From: Thiorhodovibrio winogradskyi
Lineage (GTDB): Bacteria > Pseudomonadota > Gammaproteobacteria > Chromatiales > Chromatiaceae
Assembly: GCF_036208045.1 (NCBI RefSeq)
Contig: NZ_CP121472.1
Span: 3,979,531 to 4,043,530, forward strand
DNA length: 64,000 nt
Direction: 5' to 3'
The position numbers were made by a program, and so were the translations under genes. Under the pieces are notes generated by a model, which was given only the letters and a program-made list of their open reading frames with translations, was not told the origin of the DNA and ran no database searches. Of the stretch, positions 46,153-55,226 are shown piece by piece (positions within the stretch are counted from its first letter, which is position 1; each line of letters starts with the position of its first letter).

Positions 46153-47703
46153 ATGCCCCGACCCAAACTACCCATCAGCATCCAGACCTTCCGCGAGATC
46201 CGCGAGGACGACTACTATTACGTCGACAAGACCGGCTTCGCGCTGCGGCTGATCGAGGAGGGCAAGGCTTACTTTCTCTCCCGTCCGCGGCGCTTTGGCA
46301 AGTCGCTGTTTCTCGATACCCTGGCGGAGCTGTTTGAGGGCAACGCGGCGCTGTTTCAGGGGCTCGAGGCCGAGTCACGCTGGGACTGGTCGCGGCGCTT
46401 CCCGGTAATCCGGCTGAGCTTTGGCGGTGGGGTGATTCGCCAGCCGGGCCAGCTGGAGACCAAGATCCGCGAACAGCTCAACATCAATCAACAGGCGCTT
46501 GGTCTGGTTTGCGAGGAGCCGAACGTCGATGGCTGCTTGGCCGAGCTGATCCGCAAAGCCCATGCCGCCACCGACGAGCGGGTCGTCGTCCTCGTCGATG
46601 AATACGACAAGCCCATCCTCGACAACCTCACCGACCCCGCCACCGCCAAGGCACTGCGCGATGGCTTGCGCAACCTCTACTCGGTGATCAAGGACTCGGA
46701 TGCCCACATCCGCTTCGTCTTCCTCACCGGGGTATCCAAATTCAGCAAGGTTAGCCTCTTCTCCGGGCTCAACAATCTGGTGGACATCACCGTGGATGCC
46801 GAGTATTCCGCTCTCTGCGGCTACACCGAGGCCGACTTGGACCGGGTCTTCGCGCCCGAGCTTGAAGGGTTGGACCGTGATCAGATCCGCGCCTGGTACA
46901 ACGGCTACAACTGGACCGGCGAGGCGGTCTACAACCCCTTCAATGTGCTGCTGTTATTCAAGACACGCCGATTTCACCCTTGGTGGTTCGAGACCGGCAC
47001 GCCGACCTTTTTGGTCGATGTGCTGACCGAGCGCGGCTACTTCACGCCGGACCTGGCCAACCGCCAAACCAGTCTGGAACTGCTCTCGAGCTTTGATGTC
47101 GAGCACTTCGATACCGATGCCCTGTTGTTTCAAACCGGCTACCTCACCATTCATGACCTCGAAGAGCCTTTGCTCGGGCACTGGGTCTACACCCTGGGCT
47201 ATCCCAATCGAGAGGTCGAAAGCAGCCTCAACGCAGCCCTGCTCGGTGGTCTAGGCGCGGATCGGCAGCGCACCTTCAGCCAACGCATGCAGCTTCTCAA
47301 ATGCCTGCAAGCGGTCGATTTCGACGGCATCAAGACCCTGCTGGCAGCCCTCTTCGCCGCCATCCCCAGCGACTGGTACCGCAACAACCCCATCGCCCGC
47401 TACGAGGGCTACTACGCCAGCGTCTTCTACAGCCACCTCGCCGCGCTCGGCCTCGACCTGGCGCCCGAGGACGCCAGCCACCATGGCCGCCTCGACCTAC
47501 GGCTGCGCTTCAACGGCCAACTCTGGCTGTTCGAGTTCAAGGTCGTCGAACTGGCTCCCGAAGGCGCCGCACTGGCACAGATCAAGGCCCGCGGCCATGC
47601 CGAGAAATACCGCGCCGAGGGCCTGCCCATCCACCTCATCGGCATTGAATTCAGCCGCGAGCAACGCACGCTGGTGGGGTTTGAGGTGGAGACCCTCAGC
47701 TGA
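46153..47703 (+). CDS. AAA-ATPase-like protein with PD-(D/E)XK nuclease domain (DUF1703 type), intact copy
   Basis: A 516-residue protein of the AAA-ATPase_like (PF09820) plus PD-(D/E)XK (PF08011) family. The ATPase part has the P-loop RPRRFGKSLFLDTL (about residues 45-58) and VVVLVDEYDKPILDN (about 144-158, Walker B). The nuclease end has the conserved LDLRLRFNGQLWLFEFKVVE (in part, about residues 451-470) with Asp/Glu/Lys of the PD-(D/E)XK core. ATG 46153 matches the family start (MPRPKLPISIQTFREIRED). Families of this type are multicopy and rapidly amplified in Chromatiales and Bacteroidetes; function unknown, possibly mobile-element or defence related. Confidence 0.88.
   Translation: MPRPKLPISIQTFREIREDDYYYVDKTGFALRLIEEGKAYFLSRPRRFGKSLFLDTLAELFEGNAALFQGLEAESRWDWSRRFPVIRLSFGGGVIRQPGQLETKIREQLNINQQALGLVCEEPNVDGCLAELIRKAHAATDERVVVLVDEYDKPILDNLTDPATAKALRDGLRNLYSVIKDSDAHIRFVFLTGVSKFSKVSLFSGLNNLVDITVDAEYSALCGYTEADLDRVFAPELEGLDRDQIRAWYNGYNWTGEAVYNPFNVLLLFKTRRFHPWWFETGTPTFLVDVLTERGYFTPDLANRQTSLELLSSFDVEHFDTDALLFQTGYLTIHDLEEPLLGHWVYTLGYPNREVESSLNAALLGGLGADRQRTFSQRMQLLKCLQAVDFDGIKTLLAALFAAIPSDWYRNNPIARYEGYYASVFYSHLAALGLDLAPEDASHHGRLDLRLRFNGQLWLFEFKVVELAPEGAALAQIKARGHAEKYRAEGLPIHLIGIEFSREQRTLVGFEVETLS
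46761..47703 (+). repeat. Near-identical direct repeat, copy 2
   Basis: Partner of 45106-46048 (offset 1655 bases). Lies inside the 3' part of the intact AAA-ATPase-like gene. Confidence 0.9.
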
Positions 47704-48108
47704 TCGCCGGCAACCATTACCCACAAAACTATCCCCGTCGCTGCGATAAGCCGCCAGCGCCCGGACAACATCGGGGATTCGCTGCAAGCCAACCCATAGC
47801 GTCTTTGGCCCTGGAAACCCATCGGATCCGGGGAGTCTTTCATTTATACACGAAATGAATAATTGTTGAGGCCGATGGTAAAGTCAAGATTGAGCTGGTT
47901 TCGGGTTGCGGAATGTCCTTCACAGCCAAAGCAGAGCGCCGTATTGGCTGGGCCACAAGCGAAAAAACCCTGCACGACCTAGGGCCGGCAGGGTTTCTGA
48001 ATCGCTTTTGATCTGGTCGGTTATCTGGCCGGACTAGTTGGAGCCTTTTGAGCTGTTACCCCAGCTTTTTTGGTTACCCGGCACTTATCTGATAAATGCT
48101 TGATTATT
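47704..48108. other. Intergenic region between AAA-ATPase gene and tRNA-Gly
   Basis: About 400 bases; no convincing gene. An A/T-rich stretch lies near 47838-47890 and a terminator hairpin at 47966-47997. Confidence 0.5.
47966..47997 (-). terminator. Intrinsic terminator for the uvrC-pgsA-tRNA-Gly unit
   Basis: A 9-base stem (AAACCCTGC / GCAGGGTTT) with a 14-base loop, followed on the minus strand by a run of T (complement of the A-run at 47963-47968). It lies 110 bases downstream of tRNA-Gly in the minus direction and should end that transcript. Confidence 0.7.
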
Positions 48109-48184
<76 letters not shown>

Positions 48185-48223
48185 TTTGAGAAGACCGACA
48201 TTTTAGCCGATCATTCGCTTCTG

Positions 48224-48802
48224 TCAAGAATCTGAAACCTGATTTTCGCTCCGCCCCATCAGGCTCGGCCAAGCCACGCGCAGGTAGAGCGCCATGGACC
48301 AGAGGGTTAGCAAAGCAGCGATGTAGAGCAGCGCCATGCCGATTGGTTCGATCGGCAGGCCAAGCAGCGGTCCCTGCAATATCAGCAGGAAGATGGCGAT
48401 CATCTGCGCGGTGGTTTTGAGCTTGCCAGCCTTGGACACCGCCACCTTGGCCCGGTTGCCGATTTCGGCCATCCATTCGCGCAGCGCCGAGACGGTGATC
48501 TCGCGACCGATAATGACCGCCGCCGGCAGCGCCAGCAGGGCGCGTGGGTCGGCCTGCACCAAGAGCACCAGGGCAATGGCGACCATGAGCTTGTCCGCCA
48601 CTGGGTCGAGAAAGGCGCCCAGCGGCGAGGTTTGATTGAGGCGGCGCGCCAGATAGCCATCGAGCAGATCCGTCAAGGCCGCGGCGCCAAAGACCAGCGC
48701 GCAGACCGGCCGCGCCCAGGGGACCGGCAGGTAGAAGATGACCATAAAAACCGGGATCAGCCCGATCCGTAGCAGGGTCAGCAGATTCGGGATATTCATC
48801 AT
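48224..48802 (-). CDS. pgsA: CDP-diacylglycerol--glycerol-3-phosphate 3-phosphatidyltransferase
   Basis: PgsA makes phosphatidylglycerolphosphate, committing to phosphatidylglycerol and cardiolipin, in the inner membrane. The 192-residue protein has five to six membrane helices and the CDP-alcohol phosphotransferase motif DLLDGYLARR...GAFLDPVADKL (DG-x2-AR-x8-G-x3-D-x3-D, about residues 43-70). It starts with the family-typical MNIPNLLTLLRI; two adjacent ATGs (48802, 48799) are equivalent. Downstream of uvrC on the same strand, with tRNA-Gly following. Confidence 0.95.
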   Translation of the reverse strand: MMNIPNLLTLLRIGLIPVFMVIFYLPVPWARPVCALVFGAAALTDLLDGYLARRLNQTSPLGAFLDPVADKLMVAIALVLLVQADPRALLALPAAVIIGREITVSALREWMAEIGNRAKVAVSKAGKLKTTAQMIAIFLLILQGPLLGLPIEPIGMALLYIAALLTLWSMALYLRVAWPSLMGRSENQVSDS

Positions 48803-49009
48803 GGTTTGTCCGTCTTACTTCGGCACACCACCTGCACCGCCAAGGCCCATCTTAGGCCGACTGGCGCGCTGGGCAAACAGCATTTCTCAGTCACTGGCGA
48901 TTTTGCCGCTCTCAACTGGTGGTTGGCCGCCCATTGGGGAAGCGGTTGTGGCAACAGGTAGCGCACCCCGGACGGGTATCGCCAAGGGCATTCAGAGTCG
49001 CACCCCTGG

Positions 49010-50845
49010 TCAACCGCCCAAGTCTTGATTGACGGCCTGGTGAATTTGCTCGGCCAGCGCGGCACTGATGCCATCGACCCGCGCGATGTCTTCAGCGCTC
49101 GCCCGGCGCAGGCCGCGCAGGCCACCGAAGGCACGCAGCAGGCTGGCGCGACGTTTGGCGCCCACGCCGGGGATGCCCTCCAGCACCGAGGTGCGCCTGG
49201 CCTTGTCACGCCGTTGGCGGTGGCCAGTGATGGCGAAGCGATGGGCTTCGTCGCGAATCTGCTGGATGAGGTGCATGGCCGGGGAGTCCGCCGGCGCGAT
49301 GATGGCATGACGCTGGTGCGGCTGCCACAGCTGCTCGGCGCCGGGTTTGCGGTCCGGGCCCTTGGCGACGCCAACCAGGCGCACGCCCTGGATGCCGAGT
49401 TCCTCGAGAATACCGATGGCGGCATTGAGCTGGCCGCGCCCGCCGTCGATGAACAAGATGTCCGGCACCGGCACTTCGCCGTCCTTAATGCGCTTGTAGC
49501 GCCGCCCCAGTGCCTGGGCCATGGCGGCATAGTCATCACCGGGGGCAATGCCGTCGATGTTGAAACGACGATAGTCCGACTTGCGCTGCCCCTCGGCGTC
49601 GAACACCACGCAGGAGGCCACCGTCAGCTCACCCTGGGTATGGCTGATGTCGAAGCACTCCATGCGCCCCGGCTGTTCGTCGAGCCCGAGCAGTTCGCGC
49701 AGCGCCTCCAGCCGTTGGTTGTAACCGGCGCGACTGCCGAGGCGCGATTGCAGCGACAACTCGGCATTGCTCTGGGCCATTTTCAGCCACTGGGCACGCT
49801 CGCCACGCAGCCGATGGCTAATGGCAACCCGGCGTCCGGCACGCTCGGCGAAGGCGGTCTCAAGAAACTCCAATTCGTCCGGTGCGTGACTGACCAGCAG
49901 CTCCGGCGGAATGGGCTTGTCAGCATAGAACTGGGTCAGAAAGCCGGCCATGACCGTCGCCGGCGTGGCCTCTAGCGGAGCCTTGGGGAAAAAGCTCTTA
50001 TTGCCCAGATTGTGCCCGGCGCGGATAAAGAACACCTGTACGCAATGCACACCACCCTCGGTGGCGCAGGCCAGGATGTCCAAATCGCCACCACTGGCGG
50101 TCACATACTGGCGCTGCTGGATGCGCCCCAGGGTGGCGATCTGATCGCGCAGCACGGCCGCGCGCTCGAACTCCAGCGCTTGCGCCGCCTCGTCCATGCG
50201 CTCGCCCAGCTCGCGGATGACCTCATCGGTGCGCCCGTCGAGGAACTTGATGCTGCGCGCGACATCTTCCGCATACTCCTGCTCAGTGATCAGCCCGACA
50301 CAGGGCGCGGTGCAGCGCTTGATCTGGTATTGCAGACAGGGCCGCGAGCGATTACGAAAAAAGCTGTCGCGACACTGGCGGATCGGGAAAATCTTTTGCA
50401 AGAGTTGCAGCGTCTCGCGCACCGCCGAGGCACTGGGATAGGGGCCAAAGTAACGCCCCTTGCCCTTGCGCGAGCCGCGATAAAAGGCCAAACGCGGAAA
50501 GGCATCCTGGGTGCTGAGATAGATAAAGGGATAGCTTTTGTCATCGCGCAGCAGCACATTAAAGCGCGGCTGATGGGACTTGATCAGATCCGCCTCAAGC
50601 AGCAGCGCCTCGCCCTCGGTGCGGGTCACAGTGATCTGAATATCGGCGATGCGCGCCACCATGACCTGCAGGCGATGGTTCAGCGAGCGGCTGAAATAGC
50701 TGCTCACCCGACGTTTCAGCTCCTTGGCCTTGCCGACATAGAGCACGGCGCCCTCGGCATCCAGCATGCGATAGACGCCCGGCTGGCTGGGGATGCGCGC
50801 GAGCAGCGCGCGCCGGGCCTGGTCAGTCAGCACCGGCTGGCTCAT
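49010..50845 (-). CDS. uvrC: Excinuclease ABC subunit C
   Basis: UvrC makes both incisions in nucleotide excision repair. The 611-residue protein has an N-terminal GIY-YIG nuclease (GVYRMLDAEGAVLYVGKAKELKRRV, in part, about residues 21-45), a UVR motif (about 200-235), the RNase H-like UvrC core (IDGGRGQLNAAIGIL, about 460) and a C-terminal double helix-hairpin-helix (EGIPGVGAKRRASLL, about 555-605). ATG 50845 was preferred to the GTG three codons earlier. It lies 28 bases downstream of the family-5 uracil-DNA glycosylase gene, making a repair pair. Confidence 0.96.
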   Translation of the reverse strand: MSQPVLTDQARRALLARIPSQPGVYRMLDAEGAVLYVGKAKELKRRVSSYFSRSLNHRLQVMVARIADIQITVTRTEGEALLLEADLIKSHQPRFNVLLRDDKSYPFIYLSTQDAFPRLAFYRGSRKGKGRYFGPYPSASAVRETLQLLQKIFPIRQCRDSFFRNRSRPCLQYQIKRCTAPCVGLITEQEYAEDVARSIKFLDGRTDEVIRELGERMDEAAQALEFERAAVLRDQIATLGRIQQRQYVTASGGDLDILACATEGGVHCVQVFFIRAGHNLGNKSFFPKAPLEATPATVMAGFLTQFYADKPIPPELLVSHAPDELEFLETAFAERAGRRVAISHRLRGERAQWLKMAQSNAELSLQSRLGSRAGYNQRLEALRELLGLDEQPGRMECFDISHTQGELTVASCVVFDAEGQRKSDYRRFNIDGIAPGDDYAAMAQALGRRYKRIKDGEVPVPDILFIDGGRGQLNAAIGILEELGIQGVRLVGVAKGPDRKPGAEQLWQPHQRHAIIAPADSPAMHLIQQIRDEAHRFAITGHRQRRDKARRTSVLEGIPGVGAKRRASLLRAFGGLRGLRRASAEDIARVDGISAALAEQIHQAVNQDLGG

Positions 50846-50873
50846 GATTGGCACATAGCAACATCAAACAAGG

Positions 50874-51530
50874 TCACACAGAGCAGGCCGCGTCGAGCAG
50901 CACCCGGCAGCGCGCCATCACGGCATCGAACATGGCCTCGGTCAGGCGCCGGGTCTGGGTGTTGTAGCGGCTGCAATGGTAGGAATCGATCAGCCGCTGG
51001 CCAGTGGGCAGGACATGCTCGGCACCATGGACGAAAGGCAAGGCGGATTGTTTGAGCCCGCAGCCGAGCAACACCGCCCGGTGCGCGATCTGCCCCAGCG
51101 CCAGCACCACAGCGCCCGGCGGCAAGCCAGCCAGTTCGGCGCTCAGATACGGATTACAAGCGCGCATCTCCGCCGGCAGAGGCTTGTTGGCCGGCGGCAG
51201 GCATTTCACCGCGTTGGTGATGCGACAATCGATCAGCTTGAGCCCATCATCCATGCTGATCGACTCGGCACGGCTGCCGAACCCATGCCGATGCAGGCTG
51301 GCATAGAGCAAAATACCCGCATAATCCCCGGTAAAGGGCCGCCCGGTGCGATTGGCGCCATGCAGACCGGGCGCCAGGCCGACAATCAGCAGGCGCGCTT
51401 TGGCATCGCCAAAAGGCGGCACGGGCGCGGCATGGTAAAGCGGGTGCTGGGCGCGCACCTCATCAAGGTATTCAGCCAGACGCGCGCAGGCGCGGCAAGC
51501 AGGGTTGAACATTGGAGCTTGATCGGACAT
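50874..51530 (-). CDS. Uracil-DNA glycosylase, family 5 (UdgB)
   Basis: Removes uracil (and some other deaminated bases) from DNA. The 218-residue protein has the family-5 motif A GLAPGLHGANRTGRPFTGDYAG (in part, about residues 49-70, without the catalytic Asp/Asn of families 1-4), the motif B SYHCSRYNTQT (about 187-197), and four Cys for the iron-sulfur cluster (CRAC near residues 12-15, then near 103 and 132). The frame is open to 51917, but ATG 51530 fits the family start and length. It precedes uvrC by 28 bases and is probably co-transcribed. Confidence 0.9.
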   Translation of the reverse strand: MSDQAPMFNPACRACARLAEYLDEVRAQHPLYHAAPVPPFGDAKARLLIVGLAPGLHGANRTGRPFTGDYAGILLYASLHRHGFGSRAESISMDDGLKLIDCRITNAVKCLPPANKPLPAEMRACNPYLSAELAGLPPGAVVLALGQIAHRAVLLGCGLKQSALPFVHGAEHVLPTGQRLIDSYHCSRYNTQTRRLTEAMFDAVMARCRVLLDAACSV

Positions 51531-51707
51531 CTCAACAGTGGGGCGTGAGAGGTTAGCAGGTTTCCAGAAAATATCATGGGCAGAGGGCGCATGTGCCCCG
51601 TCCGGACGTTTCAGCCAGGTTAGCAGCAACACCCCATGATCACCGTTCAGAAAATGTCGCGACCGGGTGAACACCCCGTCACGCCATGAGAGGACAACAG
51701 CTTCAGC

Positions 51708-52865
51708 ATGATTGAACCCAACTACGCCGGCGGCGGCATCGTCAATCTGATGAGTTCGCTCATGCGCGCGCGCGGCGGCAACAGCGACCTGCCCGAGGCG
51801 CACTTGCTGCCAGCACGGGAACTGGCCAGCCATAAGCATCTGGTGCTTATCGTCATCGATGGTCTGGGGGCGGATTGGCTGGCCCGACACTCCCCGGACG
51901 GCTGGCTGGCGCGGCACCAGATCGGCGCCCTAACCAGCGTGTTCCCCTCCACCACGGCTGCCGCCGTGGGCAGCTTTTTGACTGGCGTGGCACCGGCCCA
52001 GCATGGCCTCACTGGCTGGTTCAGTTGGCTGCGCGAACTCGGCTGCGTGATGAAGACCCTGCCCGGCCAGCCGCGCGCGGGCGGCCAGGGCAACTGGGCC
52101 ATGGTCGAGGACTTGCGGTCCCTCTTCCCTTGCCCGCCGGTATTTGCGCGTATCAAGACCGCATCCACGCTGGTCAGCCCAAAATCCATCGCCCACTCAG
52201 CCTTTAATCGCGCCCATCAAGGCCTGGCGCGGCTGCGGCCCTTTGGCACATTCAAGGATTTTTTGCGCCAAATCGAACAGGCCGTCAAGCGCACCCGCGA
52301 GCCAAGTTACATATACGCTTATTGGTCGGAACTGGACCATCTCGGGCACCATCATGGCATCGACAGCCCAACCTCGGTGGCCCATCTGCAACAGCTTGAG
52401 CAAGGGCTTGCGCTGCTTGCCGAGCGCCTGCGCGGCCAGGATGCCTGCCTGCTGATCACTGCCGATCATGGCCAGCTCGACACCAAGACCGCGGATCAAA
52501 CCGACCTGGCCGACTATCCCTTGCTGGCCAATCAGCTGCGCCTGCCGCTCTGTGGCGAACCACGCGCGGCCTTCTGCTACACTGCCGGTGGCGCATTGGA
52601 GGCTTTCATGGCGGCGGTCGAGCAGACACTGGGCGCGCGCTTTCGCCTCGCCCCTTCTGGCGAGTTGCTGGCCCAGGGTTATTTCGGCCCTGGAGAGCCC
52701 CATCCTGAATTGACGCATCGCATCGGCGATGTCATTTTGATCGGCCATGACCGCAGCGTCATCCGCGACCGCCTGCCGTCAGAGAAGCCCTTCCAGCAAA
52801 TCGGGGTGCACGGCGGTCTGAGCCGCGCCGAAATGCTGGTGCCCTTGTGTCTCATTCCGACCTGA
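51708..52865 (+). CDS. Alkaline-phosphatase-superfamily phosphodiesterase
   Basis: A 385-residue protein of the nucleotide pyrophosphatase/phosphodiesterase branch (PF01663). Metal and catalytic residues can be followed: VIDGLGADW (Asp about 50), FPSTTAAA (nucleophile Thr about 81), YWSELDHLGHHHG (Asp/His about 209-215), TADHGQ (about 249) and GVHGGLS (His about 369). No signal peptide is apparent, unusual for the family, so it may act in the cytoplasm. Substrate unknown. Divergent from the udg gene. Confidence 0.88.
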   Translation: MIEPNYAGGGIVNLMSSLMRARGGNSDLPEAHLLPARELASHKHLVLIVIDGLGADWLARHSPDGWLARHQIGALTSVFPSTTAAAVGSFLTGVAPAQHGLTGWFSWLRELGCVMKTLPGQPRAGGQGNWAMVEDLRSLFPCPPVFARIKTASTLVSPKSIAHSAFNRAHQGLARLRPFGTFKDFLRQIEQAVKRTREPSYIYAYWSELDHLGHHHGIDSPTSVAHLQQLEQGLALLAERLRGQDACLLITADHGQLDTKTADQTDLADYPLLANQLRLPLCGEPRAAFCYTAGGALEAFMAAVEQTLGARFRLAPSGELLAQGYFGPGEPHPELTHRIGDVILIGHDRSVIRDRLPSEKPFQQIGVHGGLSRAEMLVPLCLIPT

Positions 52866-53036
52866 AAAGCCTCTAAAGCCTATTGAATAACCGCACTCTT
52901 AGCCTGATTTTTGCCGGGCCACGGACACTGCTGCCTGCATTGGCACAGTGACACCAGAGCGGACGCATCCCTGACGTGGGCACATCCCGCACCACCACCT
53001 CACTTTTCACGAATCGCGGAAGGACAGAGCAACCCA

Positions 53037-54371
53037 ATGCCGGAAGCAAACACCCCCCAACAAATCGGCGTGATCGGCAGCGGCATCGCTGGACTGGCCA
53101 GTGCCTGGCTACTGGCTACCCGCCACCAGGTTACCCTGATTGAGCGCAACGACTACGTCGGCGGCCACACCCATACCATCACAGTGGATGAAGACGCTCG
53201 GTCGGTGCCGGTCGATACCGGCTTTATTGTCTATAACGAGGCCAATTATCCGCTGCTGGTGCGACTCTTCGAGCGCTTGGGCGTGGCCACGCGCGAGGGC
53301 GACATGTCCTTCGCCGCCTCCATTGGGCCGGGCGAGATCGAGTATTCGGGCGACAGCCTGAAGACGCTCTTCGCACAGCCACGCAATCTGTTGAGTCCCG
53401 CCTTTCTCGGCATGCTCATGGACATCCTGCGCTTTAACCGCCGTTGCCGGCAGTGCCTGGATCAGGGCGGTTTCGACGGGCTGAATCTGGGCGACTTCCT
53501 CAAGCGCGAACGCCTTGGCCAGACCTTCCGCGATCATTACCTGCTGCCCATGGCGGCCGCCATCTGGTCCTGCCCAACGCGCACCATGATGGATTTTCCC
53601 ATCGAGAGCCTAGCGCGGTTTTTTGCCAACCATGGATTGATCAACATTCTCAAACGCCCACTCTGGCGCACCGTGGTCAACGGCAGCCAGGCCTATGTGC
53701 AGAAGATTCTCGATGATCTCGGGCACGATAATATCCTGCATGACCCCGCCGTGCGCGTCCGCCCGGTCGCGGATGGCTCCGACGCGAACATTGAGGTCAC
53801 CCTGGCCTCGGGTGCCACCCGACGTTTCGATCAACTGGTCTTCGCCTGCCATGCCGACGAGGCGCTGGCACTGATCGAGCAACCCAGCAGCGAGGAATCC
53901 CGCCTGCTCGGCTGCTTCCGCTACCAGGCCAATCGCACCTATCTGCATACCGACACGCAGCTCATGCCGCGCCTGCGCTCGACCTGGGCCTCCTGGAATT
54001 ACCTGGCCTCGCGCGCGCAGGATGGCAGTCAAGCGGTGTCGGTCACCTATTGGATGAACCGCCTGCAAGGACTCAAGACCAGCAAGGACTACCTGGTCAG
54101 CCTCAACCCACTCCAACCACCACGTCCGGAGACCTGCATCGCCGAGATGATCTACCATCACCCTGTTTTTGATCAGCGCGCCATGGACGCCCAGGGTGAA
54201 CTGCAGCAAATCCAGGGTCACCGGGGCCTGTGGTTCTGCGGCAGCTATTGTGGCTATGGCTTTCACGAAGACGCCTTGCGATCGGCCGTGGAAACCGTCT
54301 GCCGCATGGACCCAAGCGTGGACACCGACTGGCTACTGCCATCCAGTCCTTCCGCCTCGACACGCCACTAA
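53037..54371 (+). CDS. FAD-dependent amine-oxidase-like oxidoreductase (lipid-modification cluster)
   Basis: A 444-residue flavoprotein with the FAD motif VIGSGIAGLASAWLL (residues 11-25), IERNDYVGGHTHT (about 34-46) and the C-terminal GLWFCGSYCGYGFHEDAL (about 397-414). This family (COG2907) is regularly encoded with DUF1365 and a cyclopropane-type methyltransferase, as here, and is linked to unsaturated or cyclopropane/furan fatty acid modification. The frame opens at 52911; ATG 53037 after GGAAGGACAG is chosen. It is followed by DUF1365 with an 18-base gap. Confidence 0.9.
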   Translation: MPEANTPQQIGVIGSGIAGLASAWLLATRHQVTLIERNDYVGGHTHTITVDEDARSVPVDTGFIVYNEANYPLLVRLFERLGVATREGDMSFAASIGPGEIEYSGDSLKTLFAQPRNLLSPAFLGMLMDILRFNRRCRQCLDQGGFDGLNLGDFLKRERLGQTFRDHYLLPMAAAIWSCPTRTMMDFPIESLARFFANHGLINILKRPLWRTVVNGSQAYVQKILDDLGHDNILHDPAVRVRPVADGSDANIEVTLASGATRRFDQLVFACHADEALALIEQPSSEESRLLGCFRYQANRTYLHTDTQLMPRLRSTWASWNYLASRAQDGSQAVSVTYWMNRLQGLKTSKDYLVSLNPLQPPRPETCIAEMIYHHPVFDQRAMDAQGELQQIQGHRGLWFCGSYCGYGFHEDALRSAVETVCRMDPSVDTDWLLPSSPSASTRH

Positions 54372-54389
54372 GGGAGACCGCCACTTCAG

Positions 54390-55226
54390 ATGAAAGCCTC
54401 GGCACCCGAACCCGCTCCAGCGTCAGCGTCAGCGTCAGCGTCAGCACCGGCACCGGCAACGGCTCCGGCGAGCAACCCGCATCGCATCTACTTCACCAGG
54501 GTCATGCACAGGCGACTCTTCCCAGTTGCGTATCGCTTCGTCTATAACGTCTTCAGCTTGCTGATCGACATCGACGCGCTTGACCGACTTCCGCGGGGTC
54601 CGCGCCTGGGGAAATTCCAGCTGGTGCGGTTCGACCCCGCCGATCACGGCCCGCGCGATGGCAAACCGCTGCGCCCCTGGGTGGAAGCTGTCCTGCGCAG
54701 CCGCGACATCGACCTCGAAGGTGGACGCATCCGGCTGCTGTGCTTTCCGCGCGTACTCGGCTTTGGCTTCAATCCGCTGAGTGTCTGGTATTGCGAACAC
54801 CGCGATGGCAGTTTGCGCGCGGCCATCGGTGAGGTCAGCAACACCTTTGGCGGCAAGCATTTTTATCTGCTGGCCAAGGAGGGCGTGCCCATCGACTGGC
54901 CGCTGCGCGCGCGCGCGACCAAGTGTTTTCACGTCTCCCCACTCATGGACATGGCCGGCGACTATCGTTTCCGCCTGTCCGAGCCCGGTGAGCAGCTCTC
55001 GGTGATGATTCGTCAGTTCCATGACGACGGTCGGCTGAAACTGGTCGCCAGTCAGGCCGGCAGCGGCGAGCCGCTGACCGAACAAAACCTGCGCCAGGCA
55101 TTGAAACGCATGCCTTTGATGACTATCAAGGTGATCGCCGCCATTCACTGGCAGGCACTGAAAATTTGGCTGCGCGGCGCACCCCTGTGCCCAACCCCAC
55201 CTGCTCCTAAACACGAGGTCACCTGA
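54390..55226 (+). CDS. DUF1365 family protein
   Basis: A 278-residue DUF1365 protein (PF07103) of unknown activity. After a low-complexity Ser/Ala/Pro N-terminus (residues 3-28, from a 6-base repeat) the conserved body begins IYFTRVMHRRLFPVAYRFVYNVF (in part, about residues 32-54) and includes FGFNPLSVWYC (about 124-134) and VSNTFGGKHFY (about 150-160). It is the standing partner of the FAD oxidoreductase and the methyltransferase. Its stop shares a base with the next ATG (TGATG). Confidence 0.9.
   Translation: MKASAPEPAPASASASASAPAPATAPASNPHRIYFTRVMHRRLFPVAYRFVYNVFSLLIDIDALDRLPRGPRLGKFQLVRFDPADHGPRDGKPLRPWVEAVLRSRDIDLEGGRIRLLCFPRVLGFGFNPLSVWYCEHRDGSLRAAIGEVSNTFGGKHFYLLAKEGVPIDWPLRARATKCFHVSPLMDMAGDYRFRLSEPGEQLSVMIRQFHDDGRLKLVASQAGSGEPLTEQNLRQALKRMPLMTIKVIAAIHWQALKIWLRGAPLCPTPPAPKHEVT
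54418..54445 (+). repeat. 6-bp tandem repeat at DUF1365 N-terminus
   Basis: Nearly five copies of CAGCGT encode an (AS)n stretch. The reading frame is kept, so the N-terminal tail can vary in length without loss of the domain. Confidence 0.85.

Noticed and set aside
33120-48108. CRISPR array or prophage in the accessory region
   Set aside because: No regularly spaced repeats, cas genes, integrase or phage structural genes are visible; the only long repeats are the two AAA-ATPase copies.
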